64,000 nt of DNA from Microvirga sp. TS319. GTDB taxonomy: Bacteria > Pseudomonadota > Alphaproteobacteria > Rhizobiales > Beijerinckiaceae. Shown here in pieces: positions 16,598 through 24,985 of the stretch. The translations under genes were made by a program, and so were the position numbers. Where the stretch lies: positions 1,285,501 to 1,349,500 of the forward strand of contig NZ_JBGGGT010000001.1 of the NCBI RefSeq assembly GCF_041276405.1, in the 5' to 3' direction. The notes under the pieces were generated by a model. It saw only the letters and a program-made list of their open reading frames with translations. It was not told the DNA's origin and ran no database searches. Each line of letters starts with the position of its first letter. Position 1 is the first letter of the stretch.

Positions 16598-17788
16598 ATG
16601 GCAAATCGTCTGTATTCGACCGATTTTGAAGGCTCGGTGTCCCTGGCCTCACTGCAGGTGAACAGCAACACCGAGGCGCTGCAGGGCCTGCAGAACGCCG
16701 GCAATGTCTGGGGTCGCGCCCCGACCATCCAGATGCTCTCCGGCGCCGGCAACTACAACAGCGTGTTCTCCAACGCCATCACCGCCACCACCGGCCATGA
16801 CGGCAACCAGACCCGGGCCCTGCATCTCGACGTCAACTCGCGTCCGGCCGACTACACCCAGTCGCCGCTGCTGTTCCAGCCCACCTCCGAGCCCGGCGAC
16901 TTCTACGTGAGCGCCTGGATCAAGCTGCCCGACAACCTCTGGTCCACGCTCGGCAATGGCGGCTGGTTTGCGCCCCTGCCCGAATGGAAGACCGCCGGCG
17001 ACTTCCGCGTGGTCAACACCATCCAGGCGATGAGCAACGGCAAGCTCGCCTGGAACATGGTGTGGGATACCAACGCCAACGGCAATGTTCCCATGCAGAC
17101 TTTCTGGAAAGGCACCAACACCAGCGTGGCGGTGCCGCAGGGCGAGTGGTTCAAGGTCGAGATGTTCACCCACCGTGACAACACCGATGGCCGCGTCTGG
17201 CTGAAGGTCAACGGCGAGACCGTGTTCGACCATACCGGTGACAACATCGGCGTCAACAACGCTCCGATCAACCGCATCCTCATGGGCAACCCTTACTCCA
17301 ACAAGCCCATCGATGTCTGGCTCGATGACGTCCAGATCTGGGACGGGGTTCCGAGCGCTACGGTGTCAACGCCCCCATCACCCACCGACCCGAGCGGCGT
17401 GGACACGACGACGGGCACTTCCGGCAACAACATCATCTATGCCCGCGGCGCAAATAGCATTCTGACTGGAGGGGCTGGACGCGATACCTTTGTCTTCAAT
17501 GCAGCCGTGATCCGAGAGGGGGGAGCCGACACGATCACCGACTTCGACCCGAATGACGACACCATCGACCTTGGATTCGCGTTCACGTCGCCGGCGAATG
17601 GCAGCCTGAGCGCCAGCGAGTTCCGGATTGGCGCGCGCGCGCAGGACAGAAACGACTACGTGATCTACGACAAATCGACGGGTGCACTGTACTACGATCC
17701 CGACGGGAATGGAGCGGCAGCCCAAATTCAGATCGCGAAACTCGCTCCCAATCTCAACATCACTCCTAGCGATTTCTACGTCTATTGA
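16598..17788 (+). CDS. Type I secreted RTX-type protein with jelly-roll lectin/lyase-like domain
   Basis: 396 aa with no N-terminal signal peptide. Residues 1-250 look like a beta-rich carbohydrate-binding or lyase-like (LamG/heparin-lyase-type) domain, with segments such as FYVSAWIKLPDN and GEWFKVEMFTHRDN. A Pro/Ser/Thr linker follows (about 253-268). The C-terminus carries a glycine-aspartate repeat (GGAGRDTFVF) and TITDFDPNDDTIDL, the hallmark of calcium-binding RTX proteins exported by type I secretion. Only about one clear repeat is present. AAAGGCGG lies seven bases before the ATG. No secretion ATPase gene is nearby. It may act on an exopolysaccharide; substrate and activity are not established. 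Confidence 0.75.
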   Translation: MANRLYSTDFEGSVSLASLQVNSNTEALQGLQNAGNVWGRAPTIQMLSGAGNYNSVFSNAITATTGHDGNQTRALHLDVNSRPADYTQSPLLFQPTSEPGDFYVSAWIKLPDNLWSTLGNGGWFAPLPEWKTAGDFRVVNTIQAMSNGKLAWNMVWDTNANGNVPMQTFWKGTNTSVAVPQGEWFKVEMFTHRDNTDGRVWLKVNGETVFDHTGDNIGVNNAPINRILMGNPYSNKPIDVWLDDVQIWDGVPSATVSTPPSPTDPSGVDTTTGTSGNNIIYARGANSILTGGAGRDTFVFNAAVIREGGADTITDFDPNDDTIDLGFAFTSPANGSLSASEFRIGARAQDRNDYVIYDKSTGALYYDPDGNGAAAQIQIAKLAPNLNITPSDFYVY

Positions 17789-17878
17789 GCCTTCCATGAA
17801 GACGGGAGCATTTACAGATCCCTGGACATGACCGTCCGGATTATGTGCCGTGCCGTCATTCAAACAGACACGGTAGCA

Positions 17879-17902
17879 AGGGCTGTAGCGTGCTACAGCC
17901 CT
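17879..17902. terminator. Perfect hairpin after the RTX-type gene, with a third half-copy
   Basis: Arms of 11 bases, AGGGCTGTAGC and GCTACAGCCCT, are separated by two bases. The right arm is repeated exactly at 17908-17918. No T run follows. It probably ends or stabilises the upstream transcript, about 90 bp after the stop codon. Confidence 0.5.
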
Positions 17903-18131
17903 CTCGTGCTACAGCCCTCTATTGAATGCATCAAACAGATGTCGAACACGTGAGCGAGCAGCCGTTGCGTGGAAGAGGGATAGTTGATTCCATGGGCATG
18001 GCTATGGCTCGCCGGAGGCGATCCAAGCTGTTTGGACGAGCCCTCCGTCTGTTGAACGTTCGTGCCGAAAGGCGACGCTTCCCATCTGGCACCGCCTATC
18101 GGGGCTTCCAGCAAACCTAAGCGCAGTACGG

Positions 18132-18659
18132 TTACGCGGCTGTGCCGAGATGCGGAGCCTTGGCGAGGCTTTGCATAATGAGCTCTCGGGCTTGGCTTTG
18201 CGTGATCTGACGAATTGCCGCTATCTCCCGGCTCATGAAGTCCATTGCGGTTTCGACGATCTGCTGTTCACTGTACGAAGCGTCGTCTTGATTGGGGCTT
18301 CGGTTAAGGTCTCGCAGAACCTCGGCGATTGCCGTCAGCTGGCCGGTTCCAAGACGCTCATTGTATTCGGCAGCACGTCGGTTCCACATCCCACGTTTGG
18401 CCTTCCCTCGGGTGGCGAGAACCGCGAGGGCCTGCTCTACCGTGGAAGGCTCAGAGAGCTTCCTGAGACCGCTCCCCTTGGCCTTGGCCAGAGGAATGCG
18501 AATGGTAAGGCGGTCTTTGTCGAAGGTAATCACGAAGAGTTTGAGTTTGAAGCCGGCCACTTCCTGCTCTTCGATCGCCATGATTACACCAACCCCATGG
18601 GCAGGATATACGACGGTTTCCCCGGGTTGAAAGGCAAGAGTGTTGTCCTGCGTCGTCAT
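18132..18659 (-). CDS. carD: CarD-family transcription regulator
   Basis: 175 aa. The N-terminal RNA-polymerase-interacting domain starts with FQPGETVVYPAHGVGVIMAI, diagnostic of the CarD/CdnL family, and is followed by an all-helical C-terminal region (MWNRRAAEYNERLGTG). CarD proteins bind the RNA polymerase beta subunit and stabilise open promoter complexes, often at rRNA and housekeeping promoters. The length fits alphaproteobacterial members. The gene is monocistronic here, with non-coding or degraded DNA on both sides. Confidence 0.92.
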   Translation of the reverse strand: MTTQDNTLAFQPGETVVYPAHGVGVIMAIEEQEVAGFKLKLFVITFDKDRLTIRIPLAKAKGSGLRKLSEPSTVEQALAVLATRGKAKRGMWNRRAAEYNERLGTGQLTAIAEVLRDLNRSPNQDDASYSEQQIVETAMDFMSREIAAIRQITQSQARELIMQSLAKAPHLGTAA

Positions 18660-18927
18660 TCAGATCGGATCTCCTTGAGGCATAAACCCTCGCCCCGGGC
18701 CAAGGCGAATAGCGCCGTTCGCTCCGAGATTATCAGGACTGTGTTAGCGGACCGTAAGGGCGGGAACGTGAGACTTTCATGGGGTCCCTGCATATCGGCC
18801 GCTCGGCGGAGGTCTTCAAGAGGGACCACCAGAAGAGACCGGGCAAACGCGATGACGATTGGGGGGCCCTTCCCGGTACTGCCCCGGAATTTGCATGAAA
18901 TCGAATAGGACCTGACTACACTCTTTC

Positions 18928-19170
18928 TCAAGCTGCTGTCGCGCGCTGCCATTGATCGGCTATCCGTTTCCTCAGGAGGCGCAGAGTTCGGCAGGAGATC
19001 AGGTCGCGCCGAAGAGTGAACGTATTGTAACCTGCCGAGGGAACCGAGAGGAAACGCCGAGCTGATCCGACCGACTTGAGACCGTGCATCTGCCGTTCTC
19101 GTCGCTGGGCCGCTCGATGCGAGTTCTCGGCACGATTATTCTTGCGCAACCCTTGCTCGCGGCAAGCTGA
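18928..19170 (-). pseudogene. IS6-type transposase remnant
   Basis: About 75 codons of a DDE transposase C-terminus. The segment QGLRKNNRAENSHRAAQRR continues into MHGLKSVGSARRFLSV and the YNTF motif, typical of IS6-family (IS240-like) enzymes, including the final catalytic Glu in RAENSH. The rest of the gene and the inverted repeat ends are absent, so it is inactive. Confidence 0.75.
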
Positions 19171-19485
19171 GGGCCCCTACTCTCGCACCGCATAGCCCAA
19201 TATTTCCCCTGGAACCGCCATTGCTCCAACCTGAAAGGCCAGGGCATTTGCCAGCACTGAGGGGTCGATCCGATACCGACAACGCCATTTCAGGATAAGA
19301 TAAATTTCGATGACTTCATGCATACCTCGCAATATACTATTCTATATGGAAGTTTATTTTCGAGCTTCTTCAGAAATTTTCCGCTAATTACAAGATTATC
19401 ACGTCACATATCACAAACTATAAGGAATTTCAACTTAGCTATATGCTGACACAAAATCATCATAACTTTTGCTGACTGCCACGCT
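19171..19485. other. AT-rich non-coding stretch upstream of the KGG gene
   Basis: From about 19290 to 19480 the composition drops sharply in GC, with many A/T runs, unlike the surrounding genes. No frame or RNA gene is supported. It adjoins the IS6-type remnant and may be foreign DNA or a regulatory region silenced by nucleoid proteins. Confidence 0.4.
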
Positions 19486-19510
19486 TGAACCAATTGCTAT
19501 CAGTCTGGTT
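19486..19510 (+). promoter_or_regulatory. Possible EcfG-type (general stress) promoter
   Basis: TGAAC, 16 bases, then GGTT, compared with the alphaproteobacterial stress consensus GGAAC-N16/17-CGTT. It lies 41 bp upstream of the KGG stress-protein start. Two positions deviate, so the call is tentative. Confidence 0.3.
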
Positions 19511-19550
19511 ATCAGTACTCCCAACAGGGACATTTGAAGGAGAACTGATT

Positions 19551-19733
19551 ATGGCTCAGAACAATGGCTCTTCGAACCGTGGCTTTGCGTCGATGGATGA
19601 CAACAAGCAGCGGGAGATTTCAAAGAAGGGCGGCGAAGCCAGTGGGGGCAACTTCAAGAATGATCCCCAGAGAGCATCGGAAGCCGGCCGTAAGGGCGGT
19701 GAGCATTCCCATGGCGGCAACAACGGCCGCTAA
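19551..19733 (+). CDS. KGG-repeat general stress protein
   Basis: 60 aa, hydrophilic and glycine-rich, with two KGG motifs (ISKKGGEASGGNF and AGRKGGEHSHGG). This is the hallmark of the short stress-induced YciG-like family. AAGGAGA lies seven bases before the ATG; a longer in-frame start at 19485 has no ribosome binding site. A strong terminator follows at once. A stress-sigma-type promoter candidate lies 41 bp upstream. The molecular role of the family is unknown. Confidence 0.85.
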   Translation: MAQNNGSSNRGFASMDDNKQREISKKGGEASGGNFKNDPQRASEAGRKGGEHSHGGNNGR

Positions 19734-19749
19734 GCGATAGCGTGACCGG

Positions 19750-19775
19750 AAAGGGCTGCTCTCGGGCAGCCCTTT
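19750..19775 (+). terminator. Intrinsic terminator after the KGG gene
   Basis: Ten-base arms AAAGGGCTGC and GCAGCCCTTT enclose a six-base loop and are followed by CTG. The terminal TTT of the stem provides a short U tract. It starts 17 bp after the stop codon. Confidence 0.75.
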
Positions 19776-19814
19776 CTGCGCACCTTCCACCCATCAGTCT
19801 TGCGGGCAAAACTC

Positions 19815-20030
19815 ATGAATCATCAGGACACTACGAATACCGGCACAATTCGCCACCGGGCTGAAGATGACCTGTTTCACTACGATCGGTCGACAGCAGG
19901 TCGCGGCCTTGAATGCGATACAGGCCTGTTTCGATCTAAAGCCTCAGCACGGGATTGGGTGAAAGGGATGCGTCCGCGCTGGCTGACAGGATCGTCTCAG
20001 CCGCTGGCCCGCCCTCGCTTCGAGGGATGA
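19815..20030 (+). CDS. Possible small hypothetical protein
   Basis: 71 codons with no clear ribosome binding site. The central part (DDLFHYDRSTAGRGLECDTG followed by KASARDWVKG) looks more protein-like than a chance frame, but I do not recognise a family. The remaining DNA to 20382 shows no supportable gene. Confidence 0.25.
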   Translation: MNHQDTTNTGTIRHRAEDDLFHYDRSTAGRGLECDTGLFRSKASARDWVKGMRPRWLTGSSQPLARPRFEG

Positions 20031-20382
20031 TAGCGTGTGCTACTCGCAAGGACAGAGGTGAAAGTGTGCTACGCTGACCAAAACCCCATCCGGGGTAGAG
20101 CGAACAGGGCGTCATGCGGAGCAAACCACGACGCAGGACGCACAATGAACTTTGTCTCGCAGCAGTGGCAAACGGCGGTTTGGCCGGGCCGAACCATGCC
20201 ACCTCAAAGGAGGAGCTGAGCGGGCGCACCCACTCCTACATGGTCCGGCTCGCCAGGGAGGCTCCTACCGGGATTGCCCTGCAATGATCGAGGCAGACAG
20301 CCCGCAACAGGCCGCTTGCGGCGCATGATCCCGCGGATCAGATCGGCTCGATCGCGCAAGGCCGAAGGTGCCATACGCCAAT

Positions 20383-20937
20383 TCACACAACCAGCACGCG
20401 TCCGCCGAACCCGGAACGAAATAGAGCCTCGTGAGCGGCCTGATCCGGATCATAGCAGCAGTCCTGAACGAGGCGCAGGTCGTAGTCCGCATCGCTGGCC
20501 CAGGCGACGCTTGAAAGAACAACGCCCGTGGTGCTTATCCCTGCCATGACAAGCGTGCTGACGCCGCGTGACCGAAGGTCGGAATCGATCGAGGTGCCGT
20601 GAAAGACGCTGGCCCGCGAGCATGCATAGAAAAGGTCGCCCCGTTCGATCGCAAGTCCTTCGACAGGCAGACCGGTACGAAATCGTCCACTCGGCAGATA
20701 CGGTGTGATTTGGCGATTCGTCGCCGGAGGGGCATGCTCATACTCTTCGCCCAAAGAGAAATTGGGGAACAGCACCGGTCGGCCAGTAGCGCGCCAGCGT
20801 CGGATCAGAGCGTTACACCGGTCTAGCAATGACGATGCCTGCCCCGCAAAGAGGATGTCGAACACGTCGACCTGGTAGTGCATAATGACGAGAGCCGCTC
20901 TATCGATGTAACTCGCCTGAATATCGATCGACATCAC
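20383..20937 (-). CDS. Isochorismatase-like cysteine hydrolase family protein lacking the usual Cys
   Basis: 184 aa. The N-terminal ALVIMHYQVDVFD supplies the acid residue of the fold, and VSTLVMAGISTTGVVLSSVA aligns with the active-site loop. At the position where isochorismatase-type enzymes have the nucleophilic cysteine (pattern GxATNxCV), this protein has valine. It belongs to the GVVLS-type subgroup. Whether it is a hydrolase or a non-catalytic member is unclear; two cysteines (DCCYDPD) lie 20 residues later. The gene is isolated and no operon partner is evident. Confidence 0.7.
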   Translation of the reverse strand: MMSIDIQASYIDRAALVIMHYQVDVFDILFAGQASSLLDRCNALIRRWRATGRPVLFPNFSLGEEYEHAPPATNRQITPYLPSGRFRTGLPVEGLAIERGDLFYACSRASVFHGTSIDSDLRSRGVSTLVMAGISTTGVVLSSVAWASDADYDLRLVQDCCYDPDQAAHEALFRSGFGGRVLVV

Positions 20938-21054
20938 TATCCTCCAAAATTTTATTTGAACTCGAGCTGCGTATTTGTGGCGGCTCGGGCGGGTCCGCCA
21001 GGACCACTTGCAAAGATATAATCTGCTTAGATCACACCAGCTCTGCTGGCAGGA

Positions 21055-21956
21055 TCAAGAAAACCATTGGCTGGCACGGGCTTGAGCGGAATTCATGAGC
21101 CAACCGCCCCGGGGGGAGCGAATGAAGTTTATGAGATCCTTGTTCAGTCGCTCCTTGCGGGTGAAGGAGAGTCCGTGTGGAGCACCCTCGTACACCACCA
21201 GTCGACTGCCCCGGATCAGGGTTGCAGCCGGGCACCCGGTCAGGTCGAGCGGCGCCGAGGCATCCCGGTCGCCATGAATGATCAGCACCGGCACATCGAC
21301 CTGTTTGAGCTCAGGTCTGAAATCCGTCGCCACCATGATGCGGTTGAGTTCACCGGCCGCTTGCAGTGAAGTCTGGGTCATCATCCGAATGGTCCAGTCG
21401 ATCATGGCCTGTGACGTGCCGGGCACGAAGAACGGCTCGGCGTTCTCCGCGGCCCAGCCTGCAAAGTCGCTCAAGAAGACATTACGTGCCTGCGCGAACA
21501 CCGCCTCCGGAACCCTGATCGGGTTGTCGTCCGTCTTTAGGAGGAAGGGAATCGCAGCCGGCGCAACCAGTGCCACTCGGGCAACACGGTCTGAACCATG
21601 CCGCATCAGGTAACGCACGATCTCGCCGCTGGCGAGGGAGTGGGCCACGAAGGTCACGTTCTCCAGCTCCAGCCCCGGACGACGTCCGCGAGGTCGTCCG
21701 CCAGGGTGTCGTAATCGTAGCCCCGGCCCGGGTCGCTCGAACGGCCGTGCCCCCGTCGGTCATAGGCGATGCAGCGGAAGCCCTGTCGGGACCGGAACTC
21801 CATCTGGCAGGCCCACATGTCCGAACTGAGGGTCCAGCCGGCCAGGAACAGGACGGGGACGCCCGTGCCCCAGTCGCGATAGAACAGGGCTGCGCCTTGT
21901 GCGGTCATGACGGTGTTCGGGCCCAGGATGTGGGCCTCTCTGGTGGCGGCATTCAT
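21055..21956 (-). pseudogene. Alpha/beta hydrolase (chloroperoxidase/esterase type), frameshifted
   Basis: Two consecutive frames together form one complete hydrolase. The N-terminal part (21956 to about 21660) has LFLAGWTLSSDMW and AYDRRGHGRS. The C-terminal part (to 21055) has the nucleophile elbow FVAHSLASGE, the acid in HGDRDAS and the histidine in APHGLSF. The break lies near 21660-21675, within a GGAGCTGGAG-rich stretch, and one extra base there would restore the frame. All three triad residues are present across the two pieces. This may be a recent inactivation or an assembly error. The start at 21956 is supported by GGAGGG seven bases upstream. Confidence 0.7.
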
Positions 21957-21995
21957 CGTTTCACCCTCCATCATCCTGTCGCGTGAACACCCGGA

Positions 21996-22361
21996 TCATG
22001 CAACCGTCGGCACTTGGTCGAGAAACCCGGTCACGGTGGCGAGGCGGCCGTTCTCGAGCGTGGCGAAGTCGGTGCCCTTGATGGGGCCGTCACCGCCCTC
22101 AGGGCCGAGTTGCCAGGAGAAGCGGACCTGATTGCCATAGCCGTCCGGCTGCCCCACGAGGGCGAAGCGAAAGCCGGGGAATTGCCTGTGCACCCCCTCA
22201 ATCAGATCAAGGATCTGGTCATGGCCGTGTCCTTGCATGAGCGGATCGAGGTACGTACCGTTCTCGCTCCAAAGCTCGGTCAGCCGGGCCTTGCGACATT
22301 GGGAATCAGACTCGTTCCAGAGAGAGATGTACCGGGTGGCGATGGCGGCAGCGTCGGTCAT
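21996..22361 (-). CDS. NTF2-like (SnoaL-type) protein
   Basis: 121 aa with the fold pattern of SnoaL/NTF2-like proteins: ATRYISLWNE near the start, then ENGTYLDPL and a late GRLATVTGFLDQ strand. Such proteins include small isomerases, cyclases and proteins of unknown function. AGGAGA lies five bases before the ATG at 22361. It lies directly upstream of the frameshifted hydrolase (39-bp gap) on the same strand, so the two were probably one operon. No catalytic residue assignment is possible from sequence alone. Confidence 0.75.
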   Translation of the reverse strand: MTDAAAIATRYISLWNESDSQCRKARLTELWSENGTYLDPLMQGHGHDQILDLIEGVHRQFPGFRFALVGQPDGYGNQVRFSWQLGPEGGDGPIKGTDFATLENGRLATVTGFLDQVPTVA

Positions 22362-22471
22362 AGGTGGTCTCCTGGTGGCGACGGGATCAGTCCCGGCGTG
22401 AGCACCATGGCCGACGCCCAGTATGGCGTCGATTACGTCGCAGGTCATGAGATCATCTGCCCGATTTCAGA

Positions 22472-22897
22472 TCAGGGCTTAACATACCAGAACTCCGAAG
22501 CGCCCTCCGGCAGCAGCGTGAGCGTGCGATCAAGGGCCCCCTCATCAATGTGCCTTCGTAAGGCACGGGCAACGTCCTTGATGGCTGTGTCAGGCGCGAA
22601 GTTGTGGTCTGCCCGCAGCGCCTGCACCTCCTTGGTCATGATCCAGCGGCCCCCGAACGGCTGCCTCGGCTCATCAATATCCCAGTCCGCTACAAAGATA
22701 GCCCTCAGAATGGGAGGAAGCACATTAGCGAAGGTGATCGCTTCTTTGACATCCAGTCGCCGGCGAAAGACCTGCAGGACAGCTTGCACCATCGTGTACA
22801 CCTGATTGCGTGTCGCCAAACCGGAGAAATCTCGCGCATCCACGAGAAACCTCTCGAAGTCTTCTGAAGCATGCTGAAGATCCATTGGCATGGTCAT
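22472..22897 (-). CDS. DUF2267 family protein
   Basis: About 141 aa, mostly helical. It matches the DUF2267 pattern, with FERFLVDARDFSGLATRNQ, LPPILRAIFVADWD and a final ARALRRHIDEGALDRTLTLL. Function is unknown; I recall such genes near stress genes in related bacteria. The start at 22897 (MTMPMDLQHASEDF) has AGGGAA seven bases upstream; the frame extends further upstream without family similarity. It precedes the NTF2-like gene on the same strand by 110 bp. Confidence 0.82.
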   Translation of the reverse strand: MTMPMDLQHASEDFERFLVDARDFSGLATRNQVYTMVQAVLQVFRRRLDVKEAITFANVLPPILRAIFVADWDIDEPRQPFGGRWIMTKEVQALRADHNFAPDTAIKDVARALRRHIDEGALDRTLTLLPEGASEFWYVKP

Positions 22898-23182
22898 GCT
22901 GGTTCCCTGGTTTGTGGCCCACTGAAAACTGAAGGGTAATGTCGGGCTCAAGACTGCGCGAGTTCTTTGAAGCCCCCGGAGGTCATGAGCCACGGTATCA
23001 GGCCGGTCAGGCATCAGCCCCATGAAACGCCGGGATCGGGTCAAGGCAGTGCCAAAAGGCGGATCGTGATCCACTGGGAACTCGCCTGTGGTCTCCTGAA
23101 TTCGCGCCGGCGGGAACCTTCCTGGCGTCTTCCAATCCAATAGTCATCGACCAAGGCCCTGTCAGGCACGGGTGAGGGTGCC

Positions 23183-24985
23183 ATGATCCGTTCGGTTGCC
23201 TATTCAAAGGCGGCTCTCGCCGGCATGGCGGGTGCGGTTGCCTGGGAAGCCACCGCCCGGGTGCTGATCTGGGCAGGCATACCGTTCTTTGATCTCGTCA
23301 TGACGCTCGGGACCTTGATCCTCCCCCACGCGCCGGCATGGGAGGCTTGGCTGGCCGGCATGGCGGTTCACCTGCTCGTCGGCGCGATCTGGGCCGTGTT
23401 CTACGCCTATTTCTTCTGGTCCGTCCTGCCGCTCCGCCCTGCCCTACAGGGTCTGGTGTTTGCCTTCGTGCCGATGCCCCTCGCGATCTTCATCATGCAC
23501 CCTCAGTTCGACCTGATGAACCCGCTCGTCGAGAGCGGCCAATTGCCGTCTTCCGGGTTGTTCGGCTTGAGCGCCGGAGCATACGAGCCGCTCTCCATCG
23601 GAGCCGGACACCTGATCTGGGGCACCGTGCTGGGCCTGCTCTATACGCGGCCTGTCGGTTTCCCGGCGAACCGTTCTCCACGCCTGACCCACCAGCTTGG
23701 CGGCTCACACGCTTCCTCCAATTCGGCTCCCGAGTCGACCGGCCACAGGTTCATGTTTGCGACAGGCATCGAGTGCAGCTACCCCACCCTCGAGGGTGGG
23801 CGCTGGCGCATGGACCAGATGGCGGCCTGCGGCCACTACCGCTATTGGCGCACCGACCTTCAACTCGTGCGAGATCTCGGTCTCCGCTATCTGCGATACG
23901 GCCCTCCCCTGCACCTGATCCATCGGGGTCCCGACGAATATGACTGGACCTTCCTCGACGAAGTCGCCGCTGAGATGCAGCGGCTCGGCATCGTGCCGAT
24001 CATGGACCTGTGCCATTTCGGATTGCCCGATTGGCTGGAGAACTTCCAGAACCCCGAAGTGCCGCAGGCGCTGGCCGATTATGCCCGGGCATTCGCTCAG
24101 CGCTATCCTTGGATTCGGCTCTACACGCCCGTGAACGAGATGTATGTATGCGCCAAGCTCAGTGCGCTCGAGGGATTGTGGAACGAGCAGTGCCGGGACG
24201 AGCGCGCCTTTGTCACGGCGGTGCGCCACCTTGCCAAGGCCAATGTCCTGATGATGCAGGCGATTGCGGCCGAGCGCCCGGATGCCGTGTTCGTCAACAG
24301 CGAGAGTGGAGAGTTCTACCAACCCTGCTGTCCTGACCCCGAGACTCGCCGCATCGCCGCGTTCGAAAACGAGCGGCGCTTCCTGCCGCTCGACCTCCTG
24401 TACGCCCGTCCGGTGCACGAGGACACGCATGCCTATCTCTTCCAGCACGGTATGCCGTCTGAAGAATATGCGTGGTTCATGCAGCAGGACGTGCGCCGGC
24501 GGGCCATTCTCGGCGTCGACTACTACGAATGGAACGAGAAGCTCATCGACAGCAATGGCCAGGCGCAGGCCCTCGGCGAGCTGTTCGGCTGGTATGTCAT
24601 TGCCGATCAGTACTATCGCCGCTATCGGCAACCGATGATGCATACCGAGACCAACCGCATGGACGCGCGCGACGGCCCGCGCTGGCTCTGGCGGCAGTGG
24701 CACAATGTGGAGCTGATCCGACAGGCGGGTGTGCCGGTTGTCGGCTTCACTTGGTACTCGCTCACCGATCAGGTCGACTGGGACATCGCCCTGCGGGAGC
24801 CGCTCGGCAACGTTAACCCGGTCGGCCTGTTCGACCTCAACCGCGACCCGCGGACCGTCGGCCTCGCCTATCAGCACCTCGTGCGCCTCTTTGAGGCCGA
24901 CCTCGGCAGGTCACCGTCTATAGAGGCTGTGCTGGAGGAAGCCTCGAAAGTTCGGACACGGCAAACGCGGAGGCTCCATGCTTAG
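23183..24985 (+). CDS. Fusion of a four-helix membrane domain with a GH1-like glycosidase
   Basis: 600 aa. Residues 1-165 contain about four membrane helices (for example HLLVGAIWAVFYAYFFW). A linker follows, then a TIM-barrel glycosidase domain (about 188-590). Its probable acid/base is E319 in YTPVNEMYV and its nucleophile E489 in MHTETNR, in the places of the NEP and ENG motifs of clan GH-A family 1. VVGFTWYSLTDQVDWD and VGLFDLNRD support the assignment. The glycosidase is thus tied to the membrane; which side it faces is unknown. The stop overlaps the start of the next membrane-protein gene. GH1-like enzymes that act on membrane glycolipids are known in plants (SFR2). A similar lipid-linked substrate is possible but speculative. 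Confidence 0.75.
   Translation: MIRSVAYSKAALAGMAGAVAWEATARVLIWAGIPFFDLVMTLGTLILPHAPAWEAWLAGMAVHLLVGAIWAVFYAYFFWSVLPLRPALQGLVFAFVPMPLAIFIMHPQFDLMNPLVESGQLPSSGLFGLSAGAYEPLSIGAGHLIWGTVLGLLYTRPVGFPANRSPRLTHQLGGSHASSNSAPESTGHRFMFATGIECSYPTLEGGRWRMDQMAACGHYRYWRTDLQLVRDLGLRYLRYGPPLHLIHRGPDEYDWTFLDEVAAEMQRLGIVPIMDLCHFGLPDWLENFQNPEVPQALADYARAFAQRYPWIRLYTPVNEMYVCAKLSALEGLWNEQCRDERAFVTAVRHLAKANVLMMQAIAAERPDAVFVNSESGEFYQPCCPDPETRRIAAFENERRFLPLDLLYARPVHEDTHAYLFQHGMPSEEYAWFMQQDVRRRAILGVDYYEWNEKLIDSNGQAQALGELFGWYVIADQYYRRYRQPMMHTETNRMDARDGPRWLWRQWHNVELIRQAGVPVVGFTWYSLTDQVDWDIALREPLGNVNPVGLFDLNRDPRTVGLAYQHLVRLFEADLGRSPSIEAVLEEASKVRTRQTRRLHA

Noticed and set aside
17926..18120. 64-codon frame after the RTX-type gene
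   Set aside because: No ribosome binding site or family features; Arg-rich and likely random.
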